Shown: positions 43,938 to 54,785, counted from the first letter of the stretch. The stretch: 64,000 bases of DNA from Intrasporangium oryzae NRRL B-24470 (GCF_000576595.1 NZ_AWSA01000011.1:1-64000); one strand, 5' to 3'. Program-made: numbers and translations. Notes: a model not told the origin generated them from the sequence alone.

Positions 43938-46126
43938 CCCTGCGCCGGGCCGAGCACGGGAACGGGCAGGCCGATCCCGGTCAGGACCGATCCGGGGACA
44001 ACAAAGCCCTCCTCCGACAGCGCCGGCTCCCACCAGCGGGGACCCGCGTGCTGGATGAGCGCGGGGAGGCCCGCCTCGGGACGGACGCGGACGGCATACG
44101 TCCTCGACGGGTCGAGGCCGGGAAGCGGTAGCGCGCCCGCGACGGCGTTGCGTGAGGTCACGAGCCGCGCCACGACGTAGGCCGCCCTCCCGCCGTCGCG
44201 CGCGACCGTGCCCGTCACCTGGAGCGCGTCGTCGGGCAGGTCGGCACGGACGAGGTCGCCCGAGTGCAGCAGGGGGCGCAGCTCGCGGACGAGCGCGGTC
44301 CACGCCGTGAGCGCGTCGAGCTCGTCGTCGGTGCAGCCGGTGATGTCCCACTCGAGGCCGGCATGGCCCTGGATCGCCATGAGCATCCGGAAGCCGAGGT
44401 CGACGTGCCGGTGCGTCGTGTGCGCGGTCGGCGGCCCGATGTGGCTGCCGACGAGCTCCGGCGGGACGAGCAGCGTGGTCCATCGCTGGATGCTGGCCCG
44501 CTCGAGCGCGTCGTTGCAGTCGCTCGTCCAGACGCGGTCGGTGTGCTCGAGCACGCCGAGGTCGACGCGAGCGCCGCCCGACGAGCACGACTCGATCTCG
44601 AGCGCGGGGTGCCGCTCGCGCAGGGCGTCGAGGAGGGCGTAGAACGCGAGGGTCTGCGCGTGGACGGCCGGCGCGTCGACCACCCGGACCCCGCCGCGCT
44701 CGACCGTGTGGACCGCCTCGTGGAGGTCACGGTTGTGGTCCCACTTGATGTAGTCGATGCCGTAGCGCTCGACGAGGCCGCTGATCCGTTCGAGCAGCTG
44801 GGCGAACGCGTCGGGATTCGTCAGGTCGAGCAGCTGCTGGAAGCGCCAGTCGCGGGGGTAGCCGTCCGCCGGGCGGAGCACCCAGTCGGGGTGCTCGCGG
44901 ACGAGGTCGCTGTCGACGTTGACCATCTCCGGCTCGAACCACAGGCCGAACTCGAGCCCGAGACCCTTGACGTGGTCGACGAGGGGGGAGAGCCCAGCGG
45001 GCCACACCTCCTCGGAGACCACCCAGTCGCCGAGGCCGGCCCGGTCGTGGCGGCGGCCGCCGAACCACCCGTCGTCGAGGACGAAGCGTTCGACACCGAT
45101 CCGCTTCGCCGTGTCGGCGAGCGACGTGAGGTGGCCCAGGTCGGTGTCGAAGTAGACCGCCTCCCAGGTGTTGAGCACGACGGGTCGCGGCCGGCTCGGG
45201 TGGCCCGCCCGCGCGCGGAGGCTGCGGTGGAGCCGGCGCGAGAGGCCGTCGAGGCCGTCGCTGGCGTGGACGAAGACGACCGTCGGAGCGGCATACGTCT
45301 CGCCCGTCCGAAGGCGCACCTCTCCGGGCGCGAGGAGCTCGCCCCCACCGAGGACGGACACGTGACGGCCGGCGCCCTCGGGGAGCGCCTCGACGAGGTG
45401 CTCGTGGTTGCCGCTCCACGCCGTGTGGACGGCCCACACCTCGCCGCTGCGGAAGCCGAACCCCGACGTCCCGGCGACGAGCAGGAGCGTCGCGTCGTGG
45501 CCGGTGCGCCCGCGCCGGCTCGCCCGCAGGTGGGTGCCGTGGTCGAGGCGGCTGCGCTGCGGGGACCGCTCGCGGCACCAGCGACCGGTGAGGTCGAGGA
45601 CCTCGTCCGCCCGCCCGGGCAGCGGGAGCATCGCCCGCAGCGCGGCGACGTCGAGGGGCGCGTCGGCCTCGGCCGTGTTCGTCACGGCGGCGTCGACCCG
45701 GAGCACCCCGTCCTCGTCGAGGGCGTGGCGCAGCTCGAGGGCGAGCCCGCTCGACGACGTCGCTCGCGTGACGAGCGTCGACCCCGACGCCTCGCACGTC
45801 ACCTCGCCCCAGCGGACCGCGCCGGCCGCGCCCGCGCGGTGACCGGCATACGCCGGCGTTCCCGACCACCCGTCGGCCTCGCCGGGGAGGAGCGTGAGCG
45901 GCCAGGGGGCGTCGAAGGCGCTCGGCGCCACGGGCGCGACCGTCGCGTCGACGATCGCGGCGTATGCCGCCCTCCCGCCCTCGAGCGTCGCCCCCCAGTG
46001 GAGCACCTCCGGGAGCCCCGACCCGTCGGAGGCGGGCAGGACGACGAGCGCGGTGCCCGCCGACTCGATGAAGACCGGCTGGGTCGGGTCGGGACGGTCG
46101 GACGGGTTCGATCGCGTTGCAGCCAC
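43910..46126 (-). CDS. Alpha-galactosidase, GH36
   Basis: Hydrolyses terminal alpha-1,6-galactose from melibiose, raffinose and related sugars. It is 738 residues, the normal length of bacterial GH36: beta-sandwich to about 310, (beta/alpha)8 barrel to about 620, C-terminal beta domain. The barrel has NTWEAVYFDTDLGHL, FVLDDGWFGGRRHDRAGLGDW and FGLWFEPEMVN. The nucleophile Asp463 is in DYIKWDHNR, the acid/base Asp536 in VWTSDCNDALER, with the CSSGGARVDLG loop. No signal peptide, so it acts inside the cell on imported sugar. The GTG at 46126 lies next to the upstream permease stop, making it the last gene of the sugar-ABC operon. Confidence 0.95.
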   Translation of the reverse strand: MAATRSNPSDRPDPTQPVFIESAGTALVVLPASDGSGLPEVLHWGATLEGGRAAYAAIVDATVAPVAPSAFDAPWPLTLLPGEADGWSGTPAYAGHRAGAAGAVRWGEVTCEASGSTLVTRATSSSGLALELRHALDEDGVLRVDAAVTNTAEADAPLDVAALRAMLPLPGRADEVLDLTGRWCRERSPQRSRLDHGTHLRASRRGRTGHDATLLLVAGTSGFGFRSGEVWAVHTAWSGNHEHLVEALPEGAGRHVSVLGGGELLAPGEVRLRTGETYAAPTVVFVHASDGLDGLSRRLHRSLRARAGHPSRPRPVVLNTWEAVYFDTDLGHLTSLADTAKRIGVERFVLDDGWFGGRRHDRAGLGDWVVSEEVWPAGLSPLVDHVKGLGLEFGLWFEPEMVNVDSDLVREHPDWVLRPADGYPRDWRFQQLLDLTNPDAFAQLLERISGLVERYGIDYIKWDHNRDLHEAVHTVERGGVRVVDAPAVHAQTLAFYALLDALRERHPALEIESCSSGGARVDLGVLEHTDRVWTSDCNDALERASIQRWTTLLVPPELVGSHIGPPTAHTTHRHVDLGFRMLMAIQGHAGLEWDITGCTDDELDALTAWTALVRELRPLLHSGDLVRADLPDDALQVTGTVARDGGRAAYVVARLVTSRNAVAGALPLPGLDPSRTYAVRVRPEAGLPALIQHAGPRWWEPALSEEGFVVPGSVLTGIGLPVPVLGPAQGYLLDVRAV

Positions 46127-46128
46127 AC

Positions 46129-47043
46129 TCAGCCCTTGGTCGCGCCGAGGGTGAGCCCCGCGACGAAGTGTCGTTGGAGGACGAAGAAGATGATCAGGGT
46201 CGGGATCGCGACGATCATCGACCCGGCGGCCACGAGGTTGTTGTCGGTGAAGAACTGGCCCCGCAGGTTGTTGAGCGAGCTCGTCACCGGGAACTTGTCA
46301 CCCTGCTGGAGCAGGACGGTCGCCCAGAAGAACTCGTTGTAGATCCACGTCGTCTGCAGCACCGCCAGGGCCGCGAGAGCCGGACGGCAGAGCGGCAGAG
46401 TGATCGTGAAGAACTGACGCAGGACTCCCGCACCGTCGATGACCGCCGACTCGTAGAGCTCGCGCGGCAGCGCCTTCATGTAGTTGCTGAGCACGAAGGC
46501 GCAGAAGCCCGTCTGGAAGGCCACGTTGACGAGGATCAGCCCGGCGAAGCTGTTGAGCAGCGTGCCCGAGTCGCTGACCCAGAGCGGCACCGTGATGGCC
46601 CGGAACATCCGGTAGACCGGGATGAGCAGGGCCTGCGGCGGCAGCAGGTTGGCGGCGAGGAAGAAGCCGAGGAGCGCCAGGTTGAACCGGTAGGAGAACC
46701 GCGCGACGACGAAGGCGACGCAGCACGAGAGGAAGAGCGTGAGGAGCACGGCCGGGACCGTGATGATGAGCGAGTTCCAGAAGTGGATGCCGAAGTCGGC
46801 CTGCTGCCAGGCGTTCTTGTAGTTGTCGATGGTGAAGCCGCCCCACGAGACGTAGCCGTACTTCGCGGTGTAGGCGTAGTCGCGGAACGAGTTGACGACG
46901 GCGAGCAGGATCGGGAAGAGCCAGATGAGCGAGATGACGGTGAGGACCACCGGCATGACCCACCGGCGGCCCGAGGACGGGCCACCCTCCCTCGGCGCGC
47001 GGCGCGCCTTGGCTCGCGGGGTGTCGACCGTGATGTCGGTCAT
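46129..47043 (-). CDS. Sugar ABC transporter permease (MalG type)
   Basis: A 304-residue inner-membrane subunit with six TM helices (VMPVVLTVISLIWLFPILLAVVNSF is the first). The EAA loop ELYESAVIDGAGVLRQFFTITLPLCRPAL contacts the ATPase. It belongs to the CUT1 oligosaccharide group. The operon order is binding protein, MalF-type, MalG-type, alpha-galactosidase, which indicates alpha-galactoside import. No dedicated ATPase is present, so a shared MsiK-like ATPase elsewhere is expected, as is known in actinobacteria. Confidence 0.93.
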   Translation of the reverse strand: MTDITVDTPRAKARRAPREGGPSSGRRWVMPVVLTVISLIWLFPILLAVVNSFRDYAYTAKYGYVSWGGFTIDNYKNAWQQADFGIHFWNSLIITVPAVLLTLFLSCCVAFVVARFSYRFNLALLGFFLAANLLPPQALLIPVYRMFRAITVPLWVSDSGTLLNSFAGLILVNVAFQTGFCAFVLSNYMKALPRELYESAVIDGAGVLRQFFTITLPLCRPALAALAVLQTTWIYNEFFWATVLLQQGDKFPVTSSLNNLRGQFFTDNNLVAAGSMIVAIPTLIIFFVLQRHFVAGLTLGATKG

Positions 47044-47046
47044 CGG

Positions 47047-47940
47047 TCAGTCCTCCTTCATGGCGATGCGCAGGTAGGCGAAGACGAGCACGCTGGAGAT
47101 CGCGAGCATGATCGTCGCGAGGGCCGAGCCGAAGCCGATCCGGCTGGCCTCGCCCACGACGTTCTGGGTGACGAGTGTCGAGATGAGCTCGAGGCCGTTG
47201 CGCCCCTTGTTGATGACCCAGACGAGGTCGAAGGCGCGGAGCGACTCGATGAACGTCACGACGAGGACGATGATGTTGATCGGGCGCATGACCGGGAAGA
47301 CGACCCTGAAGAACGTCTTCGTCTCACTCGCGCCGTCGATCTTGGCGGCCTCGCGCAGCGACGGGTCGACGCCCTTGAGGCCGGCCAGGTAGAGCAGCAT
47401 GATGTAGCCGGCATGCCGCCAGCTCGCGGCGACCAGGGCGGCCCAGAGGTTGACGTCGGGGTCGCCGTACCAGTCGGTCGTGCCACCCGTGATCGCGTTG
47501 AGCAGGCCCTGGTCGCGCGAGTAGATGAGCTGCCAGATGAAGCCCACGAGCGCGAGCGACAGCACGACCGGCAGGTAGATGCTCGACTGGTAGAACCGCG
47601 TCCCGGCCACGCCGCGGTCGATGAGGACCGCGAAGAGGATGCCGAGCGGGGTCGCGATGAAGAACATCACCCCGAGCCAGATCAGGTTGTGCTGGATCGC
47701 GGGCCAGAACGGCGGGTAGATCGTCGCGATGTCGTGGTAGTTCTGCACCCCCACGAACTTGATGTCGGAGAGCGGCCCGATCCCGTCCCAGTTCGTGAAC
47801 GAGAGCAGGACCGAGCCGATCGCCGGCAGCCAGACGAGCCACAGGACGATGAGCGTCGGCACGACGACCATCAGACCGACGATGACCTTGTCACGGGTCG
47901 AGAGCTGGTCGATCCCTCGGTACTTCCTCTTGCTCGCCAT
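47047..47940 (-). CDS. Sugar ABC transporter permease (MalF type)
   Basis: A 297-residue six-TM CUT1 permease. The first helix is VIVGLMVVVPTLIVLWLVWLPAIGSVLLSF, then FVGVQNYHDI; the EAA loop SLREAAKIDGASETKTFFRVVFPVMRP is canonical, and the end is VFAYLRIAMKED. It pairs with the MalG-type subunit, whose start is 3 nt from its stop. The upstream binding-protein gene ends 17 nt before its ATG. The cargo is inferred from the GH36 gene at the end of the operon. Confidence 0.93.
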   Translation of the reverse strand: MASKRKYRGIDQLSTRDKVIVGLMVVVPTLIVLWLVWLPAIGSVLLSFTNWDGIGPLSDIKFVGVQNYHDIATIYPPFWPAIQHNLIWLGVMFFIATPLGILFAVLIDRGVAGTRFYQSSIYLPVVLSLALVGFIWQLIYSRDQGLLNAITGGTTDWYGDPDVNLWAALVAASWRHAGYIMLLYLAGLKGVDPSLREAAKIDGASETKTFFRVVFPVMRPINIIVLVVTFIESLRAFDLVWVINKGRNGLELISTLVTQNVVGEASRIGFGSALATIMLAISSVLVFAYLRIAMKED

Positions 47941-47957
47941 GGCGTCACTACTTCCCG

Positions 47958-49313
47958 TCAGGATCCGAAGATGCTCTTCTTCTGCTGCTCGATCGAGTTG
48001 CAGAGTCCGTCGATGTCCTTCGGGTTCTTGAGGAAGGACTGGATCGCCGGGATCATCACCGTCGAGGCGAAGTCGGGGCGGGTGTCGCGGTCCATGAACT
48101 GCGCGATCGACTTGGCGGACTTGACGAACTCGACCGACTTCTTCTGCAGCGCGGTGTAGGCGGCCTGGTCGGCACCGTCGTTGGTCGCGATGACGCTCGG
48201 GTCGGCCTTGACGGCGATGTTCTGCGCGTCGGGCGAGCCGACGAAGGCGAGCAGCTTCTTGGCGGCCGCCTCGTTCTTCGGGCTCTTGCTCATCATGTAG
48301 CCGTCGATCGGCGCCTCGATGGCGTCGGTGCCGATCGTCGAGTCGACCTCCGGGAAGGTGAAGAAGTCGAGGTCGTCCTGCTCGGCACCCTTGGCGAACT
48401 GCTGGGCGACGAAGGAGCCGAGGACGTACATGCCGGCCTTCTTCTGCTGCAGCGCCTGCGCAGCCTCCTGCCAGGTGCGGCCCAGCGGGTCGGCCTGGTG
48501 GATCGGGAGGATCCCGGCCCACGTGTCGAAGACCTTCTTGACCTTGGGGTCGGTCCAGGACTCCTTGCCGGCCATCAGGCTGATGTGGAAGTCGTAGCCG
48601 TTGATGCGCAGGTTGAGCTGGTCGAAGGTGCCCATGGCCGGCCAGCCGTCCTTGTCGCCGAAGGCGATGGGTGCGATGCCGTCCTTCTGCATCTGGGCCC
48701 CGAGGGTCTTGAGGTCGTCGAGCGTCTTGGGGACCTGGTAGCCCTTGTCCTTGAAGAGGCTCTTGCGGTAGAAGACCGCCCACGGGTAGTACGTCGACGG
48801 GACGAAGTACTGCTTGCCGTCGTCGCCCGTCGACGCCTTCTTGAGCGCGTCGCTCATGCCGGTGATGCTGCTGCTCCAGACGTCGGAGATGTCGCTGGCG
48901 AGGTCCTTCGAGGCGAAGAAGCGCATGCGGTAGCCCGAGAACCACGTGAAGACGTCGTCGGGCGAGCCCTGCAGGTAGTTGTTGATGTTCTCCTGGAACG
49001 TGTTGTGGTCGACCGTGTTGACCTTGACCGTCACGCCGGAGTTGGCCTTCTGGAAGGCGTCGACGACCGACTGGACGGCGGCCTTCGGCACGGCGTCCGA
49101 CTGGTTGGAGCCGAGCGTGACGGTCCCGGTGATGGGGCCGGAGGTGGCGCCGCCGGACGAGGTCGAGCCGCTGCTGCAGGCCGCGAGTGCGCCGGTGCCG
49201 AGAAGCGCGCCGACGCCGACGGCGCCGCGCAGCAGGGTCCGACGGTCGACGCCGCGGATGGAGGGGGGAACGATGCTGGCGAGGTACTCGGCCTCGCTCT
49301 GCGGGCGGGTCAT
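47958..49313 (-). CDS. Sugar ABC transporter substrate-binding lipoprotein
   Basis: A 451-residue extracytoplasmic binding protein (family 1). The export signal carries a twin-arginine-like RRTLLRG at 24-30, a hydrophobic stretch, and a lipobox LAAC with Cys46 as the lipidated residue. The Ser/Gly/Thr linker follows. The mature domain includes SDAVPKAAVQSVVDAFQKANSGVTVKVNTVDHNTF and VFTWFSGYRMRFFASKDLA. The Tat-like signal suggests possible folded export. First gene of the leftward operon; its promoter region is shared with the beta-galactosidase gene and contains ATGTT/AACAT repeats. Confidence 0.93.
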   Translation of the reverse strand: MTRPQSEAEYLASIVPPSIRGVDRRTLLRGAVGVGALLGTGALAACSSGSTSSGGATSGPITGTVTLGSNQSDAVPKAAVQSVVDAFQKANSGVTVKVNTVDHNTFQENINNYLQGSPDDVFTWFSGYRMRFFASKDLASDISDVWSSSITGMSDALKKASTGDDGKQYFVPSTYYPWAVFYRKSLFKDKGYQVPKTLDDLKTLGAQMQKDGIAPIAFGDKDGWPAMGTFDQLNLRINGYDFHISLMAGKESWTDPKVKKVFDTWAGILPIHQADPLGRTWQEAAQALQQKKAGMYVLGSFVAQQFAKGAEQDDLDFFTFPEVDSTIGTDAIEAPIDGYMMSKSPKNEAAAKKLLAFVGSPDAQNIAVKADPSVIATNDGADQAAYTALQKKSVEFVKSAKSIAQFMDRDTRPDFASTVMIPAIQSFLKNPKDIDGLCNSIEQQKKSIFGS

Positions 49314-49659
49314 GGCGGTCTCCTTTGACGCTGTGCCGGGTGCTGCCGACGGTGATCACAGACTGACACCATTTCGAACATCAGTCATCACAAACAGTCA
49401 GCAATGAACAGAGGATGTCGCCCGACCCGGGGCCTGTCAAGACTTGGGAGGCGCGAGTCCAGGCTTCGGTGACCTGTTCGTTATCTGGCGGGCGATGTTG
49501 TCCAATGTTGGCCCCCTGAGCATGGATTCGTCGGCACCGCTCCTCGCCGGCGCCGTCGGCGCCGGCGCCGTGGTCCTGCAGCGGAGGCACCCCGAGCGGC
49601 CCCGAGTCGCCTGTTGGAAAATGTTGACATCGAACATCCTGACCCGTCACGCTGTCGCC
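49314..49659. promoter_or_regulatory. Divergent control region of the galactoside locus
   Basis: 346 bp without a gene, noticeably richer in A/T. Three clusters of ATGTT/AACAT half-sites are visible: CGAACATC near 49373-49383 (close to the binding-protein gene), GATGTTGTCCAATGTTGG at 49494-49511 (direct repeat, 10-nt spacing), and ATGTT-GACATCG-AACAT at 49621-49637, overlapping the -35 of the beta-galactosidase gene. These are the best candidates for DeoR-repressor operators serving both operons. Confidence 0.6.
49624..49653 (+). promoter_or_regulatory. Probable promoter of the GH42 gene, leaderless transcript
   Basis: TTGACA (49624-49629), 18 nt, then CACGCT (49648-49653), ending 6 nt before the ATG at 49660. 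This places the transcription start at or next to the start codon. No ribosome site precedes the ATG, consistent with a leaderless mRNA, which is common in actinobacteria. The -10 match is weak. Confidence 0.45.
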
Positions 49660-51645
49660 ATGCGCGATTGGCCGACGAAGACCCTCGCCCTCGGAGGCGA
49701 CTACAACCCCGAGCAGTGGCCCCGACCCGTCTGGGACGAGGACATCGAGCTCATGCACCGGGCGGGGGTGAGCTTCGTGAGCCTGGGGATCTTCTCCTGG
49801 TCGTGGCTCGAGCCGGCCAAGGGCGAGTACGAGTTCGAGTGGCTCGACACGATCATGGACAAGCTCCACGCGGGCGGGATCGCCGTCGACCTCGCGACGG
49901 CGACGGCCACGCCGCCCCCGTGGCTCTCGGCCGCCCACCCGGAGATCCTCCCCGTCGACCGCGACGGGCACACGCTGTGGCCGGGCAGCCGCCAGGCGTG
50001 GTGCCCGACGTCGCCGGTCTTCCGCGACTACGCCCTCGCGCTCACCCGGCAGATGGCGACGCGCTACCACGACCACCCGGCCCTCGCGATGTGGCACGTG
50101 TCCAACGAGTACGCCTGCCACAACCTGCCCTGCTACTGCGACGAGTGCGCCCGCCACTTCCGGGCCTGGCTCCAGCGCCGCTACGAGACCCTCGACCGGC
50201 TCAACGACGCGTGGGGCACGGCCTTCTGGAGCCAGCGCTACACCGCGTGGGACCAGGTCCTGCCGCCGCGGCGCTCGACGAGCTTCAACAACCCGACGCA
50301 CGTCCTCGACTACAAGCGGTTCTCCTCCGACGCGCTCCTCGACTTCATGCGGGCCGAGCGCGCCGTCCTCGACGAGCACTCGCCCGGCGTGCTCGTGACG
50401 ACGAACTTCATGACGCTCTCGGGCTTCCGCCACCTCGACTACCACCAGTGGACGCCGACCGTCGACGTGGTCAGCACCGACCACTACATCGTCGACGCGC
50501 TCGCGCACCCGCGCTCCGAGCTCGCGTACAGCGGCGACCTGACCCGCGGCCTCGCCGGCGGCGCACCCTGGATGCTCATGGAGCACTCGACGAGCGCGGT
50601 CAACTGGCAGCCGACCAATCACGCGAAGGCGCCCGGCCAGACGATCCGCGACGCGCTCGCGCACGTGGCGCGGGGCGCCGACACGATCGGCTGGTTCCAG
50701 TGGCGCCAGTCCCGGGCGGGCTCGGAGAAGTTCCACAGCGCGGTCGTGCCGCACGCCGGAGCCGACAGCGCCCGCTTCCGCGAGGTCGAGGAGCTCGGCC
50801 GGATCGCGGGGCGCCTCGGCGAGCTCGTCGGGAGCCGGGTCGAGGCCCGCGTCGCGCTCCTGCACGACTACCAGTCGATGTGGGCGGCGGCCGGACCGTG
50901 CATGCCGAGCTCCGAGCTCGACCCGCTCGAGGCGGCGCACACGATCCACCGGCTCCTCCACGACCGCGGGGTCACCTGCGACGTCGTCCACCCGAGCGCC
51001 GACCTCACGGCATACGACGTCGTGGTCGTGCCGCAGCTCTACCTCATCACCGATGAGCACGCGGCTGCCGTCGCCGACGCCGCCCGGGCGGGCGCCCAGG
51101 TCCTCGTCACGTACTTCTCCGGCATCAGCGACGCCGACGACCACGTCCGTCTGGGCGGCTACCCGGGCGCGTTCCGCGACCTGCTCGGCGTCCGCGTCGA
51201 GGAGTTCTTCCCGCTCGGCCCGGGCGGCGAGGTCGCCCTGACGGGCGGGACGGGGACGTGGTGGAGCGAGCACGTCGAGGTGACCGACGCCGTCGTCCTC
51301 GAGTCGTATGCCGCCGGGCCCCTCTCCGGGAAGGCCGCCCTCACGCGTCGCGACGTCGGCCAGGGCGGGGCCTGGTACCTCAGCACGCTCCCCGACGACG
51401 ACCGGCTCGGGCGCCTGCTCGACGACGTCCTCGCCGCCGGAGGGGTCACGCCGACGGTCGCCGGCCTGCCGACCGGCGTGGAGGCGACCCGCCGACGGTC
51501 GGGCGAGGGGTCCTGGCTCTTCCTGCTCAACCACACCGACGCCCCGCAGGCGGTCCCCGCGAGCGGCCACGACCTCGTCACCGACGGGCGCCTCGACGGC
51601 GTCGAGCTCGCCCCGGGCGGCGTCGCCGTCCTCAGGGAGGGCTGA
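49660..51645 (+). CDS. Beta-galactosidase, GH42
   Basis: Cytoplasmic beta-galactosidase, 661 residues as usual for GH42: N-terminal (beta/alpha)8 barrel to about 370, trimerisation domain, C-terminal beta domain. Start GGDYNPEQWPRPVWDEDIELMHRAGVSFVSLGIFSWSWLEP is diagnostic. The acid/base Glu150 is in WHVSNEY and the nucleophile Glu308 in LMEHSTSAVNW. The Cys cluster CHNLPCYCDECARHF is the zinc site seen in many family members. No Shine-Dalgarno sequence precedes the ATG (see the leaderless promoter). It releases galactose for GalK and GalT encoded downstream. Confidence 0.95.
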   Translation: MRDWPTKTLALGGDYNPEQWPRPVWDEDIELMHRAGVSFVSLGIFSWSWLEPAKGEYEFEWLDTIMDKLHAGGIAVDLATATATPPPWLSAAHPEILPVDRDGHTLWPGSRQAWCPTSPVFRDYALALTRQMATRYHDHPALAMWHVSNEYACHNLPCYCDECARHFRAWLQRRYETLDRLNDAWGTAFWSQRYTAWDQVLPPRRSTSFNNPTHVLDYKRFSSDALLDFMRAERAVLDEHSPGVLVTTNFMTLSGFRHLDYHQWTPTVDVVSTDHYIVDALAHPRSELAYSGDLTRGLAGGAPWMLMEHSTSAVNWQPTNHAKAPGQTIRDALAHVARGADTIGWFQWRQSRAGSEKFHSAVVPHAGADSARFREVEELGRIAGRLGELVGSRVEARVALLHDYQSMWAAAGPCMPSSELDPLEAAHTIHRLLHDRGVTCDVVHPSADLTAYDVVVVPQLYLITDEHAAAVADAARAGAQVLVTYFSGISDADDHVRLGGYPGAFRDLLGVRVEEFFPLGPGGEVALTGGTGTWWSEHVEVTDAVVLESYAAGPLSGKAALTRRDVGQGGAWYLSTLPDDDRLGRLLDDVLAAGGVTPTVAGLPTGVEATRRRSGEGSWLFLLNHTDAPQAVPASGHDLVTDGRLDGVELAPGGVAVLREG

Positions 51646-51646
51646 G

Positions 51647-52438
51647 GTGCTCGCGAGCCAGCGCCGGTCGGTCATCCTCGAGCTCGTCGAGGAGTCCGGC
51701 GCCGTCAAGGTGTCCGACCTCGTCGAACGGCTCGGCGTGTCCGACATGACGATCCGCCGCGACATCGAGCGCCTCTCGGGCGAGGGACTGGTCGAGCGGG
51801 TCCACGGCGGGGCCCTTGCCATCAACGGCGCGCGGACGAGCGACGAGCCGGGCTTCTCGGCGAAGTCGGAGCTTCAGCGGGCCCAGAAGCAGGCGATCGC
51901 CCGCGCCGCCGCCGACCGCGTCGAGCCCGGCAGCGCCATCGGCATCTCGGCCGGGACGACGACGTACGAGCTCGCCCGCTACGTCGCCGACATCCCCTCG
52001 ATCACCGTCGTCACCAACTCCGTCCCAGTCGCCCAGCTGCTCCACGAGTCCGGCGCGCCCGGTCAGACCGTCGTGCTGACGGGCGGGATCCGCACCAAGT
52101 CCGACGCCCTCGTCGGCCCGGTCGCGCTCGGCTCGCTCCGCAACCTGCACGTCGACCTGCTCTTCCTCGGCGCCCACGGCGTCGACGCGTACGCCGGCCT
52201 GACGACCCCCAACCTCGTCGAGGCCGAGACCAACCGGGCCCTCATCGCGGCGGCCCGGCGGGTCTGCGTCCTCGCCGACTCGAGCAAGTGGGGCACGATC
52301 GGCCTCAGCACCTTCGGCGACCTCGAGGAGGTCGACCTCTTCGTCACCGACGACGGGCTCTCCGAACGCGGACGGGCCGCACTCCGCGACCTCGTGGGCA
52401 CCCTCGAGGTCGTCTCGCCCGAAGGGGGACGCGGATGA
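51647..52438 (+). CDS. DeoR-family transcriptional repressor
   Basis: A 263-residue sugar-phosphate-responsive repressor. The N-terminal helix-turn-helix is ASQRRSVILELVEESGAVKVSDLVERLGVSDMTIRRDIERLSGEGLVERVHGGA, the canonical DeoR signature. The effector domain has GSAIGISAGTTTYELAR, VVTNSVPVA, LTGGI and LADSSKWG. The GTG start is 1 nt after the beta-galactosidase stop with AGGGAGG upstream. The stop overlaps galT (ATGA). It probably represses both divergent galactoside operons and is relieved by a galactose metabolite such as galactose-1-phosphate or tagatose-type phosphates. Confidence 0.93.
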   Translation: MLASQRRSVILELVEESGAVKVSDLVERLGVSDMTIRRDIERLSGEGLVERVHGGALAINGARTSDEPGFSAKSELQRAQKQAIARAAADRVEPGSAIGISAGTTTYELARYVADIPSITVVTNSVPVAQLLHESGAPGQTVVLTGGIRTKSDALVGPVALGSLRNLHVDLLFLGAHGVDAYAGLTTPNLVEAETNRALIAAARRVCVLADSSKWGTIGLSTFGDLEEVDLFVTDDGLSERGRAALRDLVGTLEVVSPEGGRG

Positions 52439-53546
52439 GCGGGCCCAACCGTGTGACGTCGAGGCGCCTGGCCGACGGGCGCGAGATCATCTACGTCGAC
52501 GAGCCGGGCACGCACGAGCGCCTCGCCGTCGACGAGCGCCCCGCGGAGGAGCGCGTCACGTCCGGCGAGCTGCGTTGGGACGCCCTCGTCGGCGACTGGG
52601 TCGTCATCGCCGGCCACCGCCAGAACCGCGTCCTGCTCCCGCCCAAGGACGAGTGCCCCCTCTGTGCGCACGGCGTGGGGTCGGCGCCCTCCGAGATCCC
52701 CGAGGACGACTACCAGGTCGTCGTCTTCGAGAACCGGTTCCCCTCCTACTCGTCGGAGTCGAGCGGCGTCGAGGCGCCTGACCCGCGCGGGCTCTTCGGC
52801 ACCCGTCCGGCAGAGGGCCGGTGCGAGGTCGTCTGCTTCACGAGCGACCACGACTCGGCGTTCAAGAACCTCCCGCTCCCCCGCGTGCGGACCGTCATCG
52901 ACACGTGGGCCGACCGGACCCGGGTCCTCGGCGCCCGGCCCGAGGTCGAGCACGTCTTCTGCTTCGAGAACCGCGGCCCCGAGATCGGCGTGTCCCTCCA
53001 CCACCCGCACGGCCAGATCTACGCCTACCCGTACATCCCGCAGCGGAGCCAGCAGCTCCTCGACCGGGCCGAGGCCCACCTCGCCGCGACCGGGCGGCTC
53101 CTCGGCGCGGACCTGCTCGAGGCCGAGCGGGCCGACGGCTCACGGGTCGTCGTCTCCGGGACGCACTGGACGGCATACGTCCCGTTCGCCGCGCGGTGGC
53201 CGCTCGAGGTCCACCTCGCGCCGCACCGCGACGTCCCCGACCTCGACGCCCTCGACGACGACGAGCGCGACGAGCTCGCCGTCGTCTACCGCGACCTGCT
53301 GCGACGGCTCGACCGCTACCACGTCGCCGCCGACGGGTCGCCCGTCGCCATGCCCTACATCTCCGCCTGGCAGCAAGCCCCCTCGAAGCGCGGCCGCGAC
53401 GCGTCACGCCTGCACCTGCAGCTCATGTCGGTCCTGCGCGGACCCGGCAAGCTCAAGTACCTCGCCGGGTCCGAGTCGGGCGTCGGCGGCTGGATCAACG
53501 ACGTGCCGCCCGAGCGGACCGCGGCCCGCCTCCGGGAGGTGGCCGA

Positions 53547-53550
<4 letters not shown>
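52435..53550 (+). CDS. galT: Galactose-1-phosphate uridylyltransferase
   Basis: Leloir-pathway enzyme exchanging UMP between UDP-glucose and galactose-1-phosphate. It is 371 residues. Zinc cysteines are at 74 and 77 (DECPLC), RWDALVGDWVVIAGHRQNRVLLPP is the family opening, FENRFPSY and FENRGPEIGVSLHHPHGQIYAYPYIP carry the catalytic histidine triad (about 187-195), and the C-terminal part has HLQLMSVLRGPGKLKYLAGSE. Overlaps deoR upstream and galK downstream. No galE is in the window. Confidence 0.96.
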
Positions 53551-54731
<1,181 letters not shown>

Positions 54732-54736
54732 GGCGC

Positions 54737-54785
54737 GGAGTCGGCCACCCGTTCCCCCTTCCTCCTCCTTCGGGTGGCCGGCTCC
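54737..54785 (+). terminator. 15-bp hairpin after galK
   Basis: GGAGTCGGCCACCCG (54737-54751) pairs with CGGGTGGCCGGCTCC (54771-54785), one G-U, around a 19-nt pyrimidine-rich loop. It is 6 nt past the galK stop and before the promoter region of the transporter gene at 54860. Confidence 0.8.

Noticed and set aside
46117-48159. 680-codon + strand frame opposite the sugar permeases
   Set aside because: Low-complexity charged residues without domains; the minus strand has EAA motifs and proper operon spacing.
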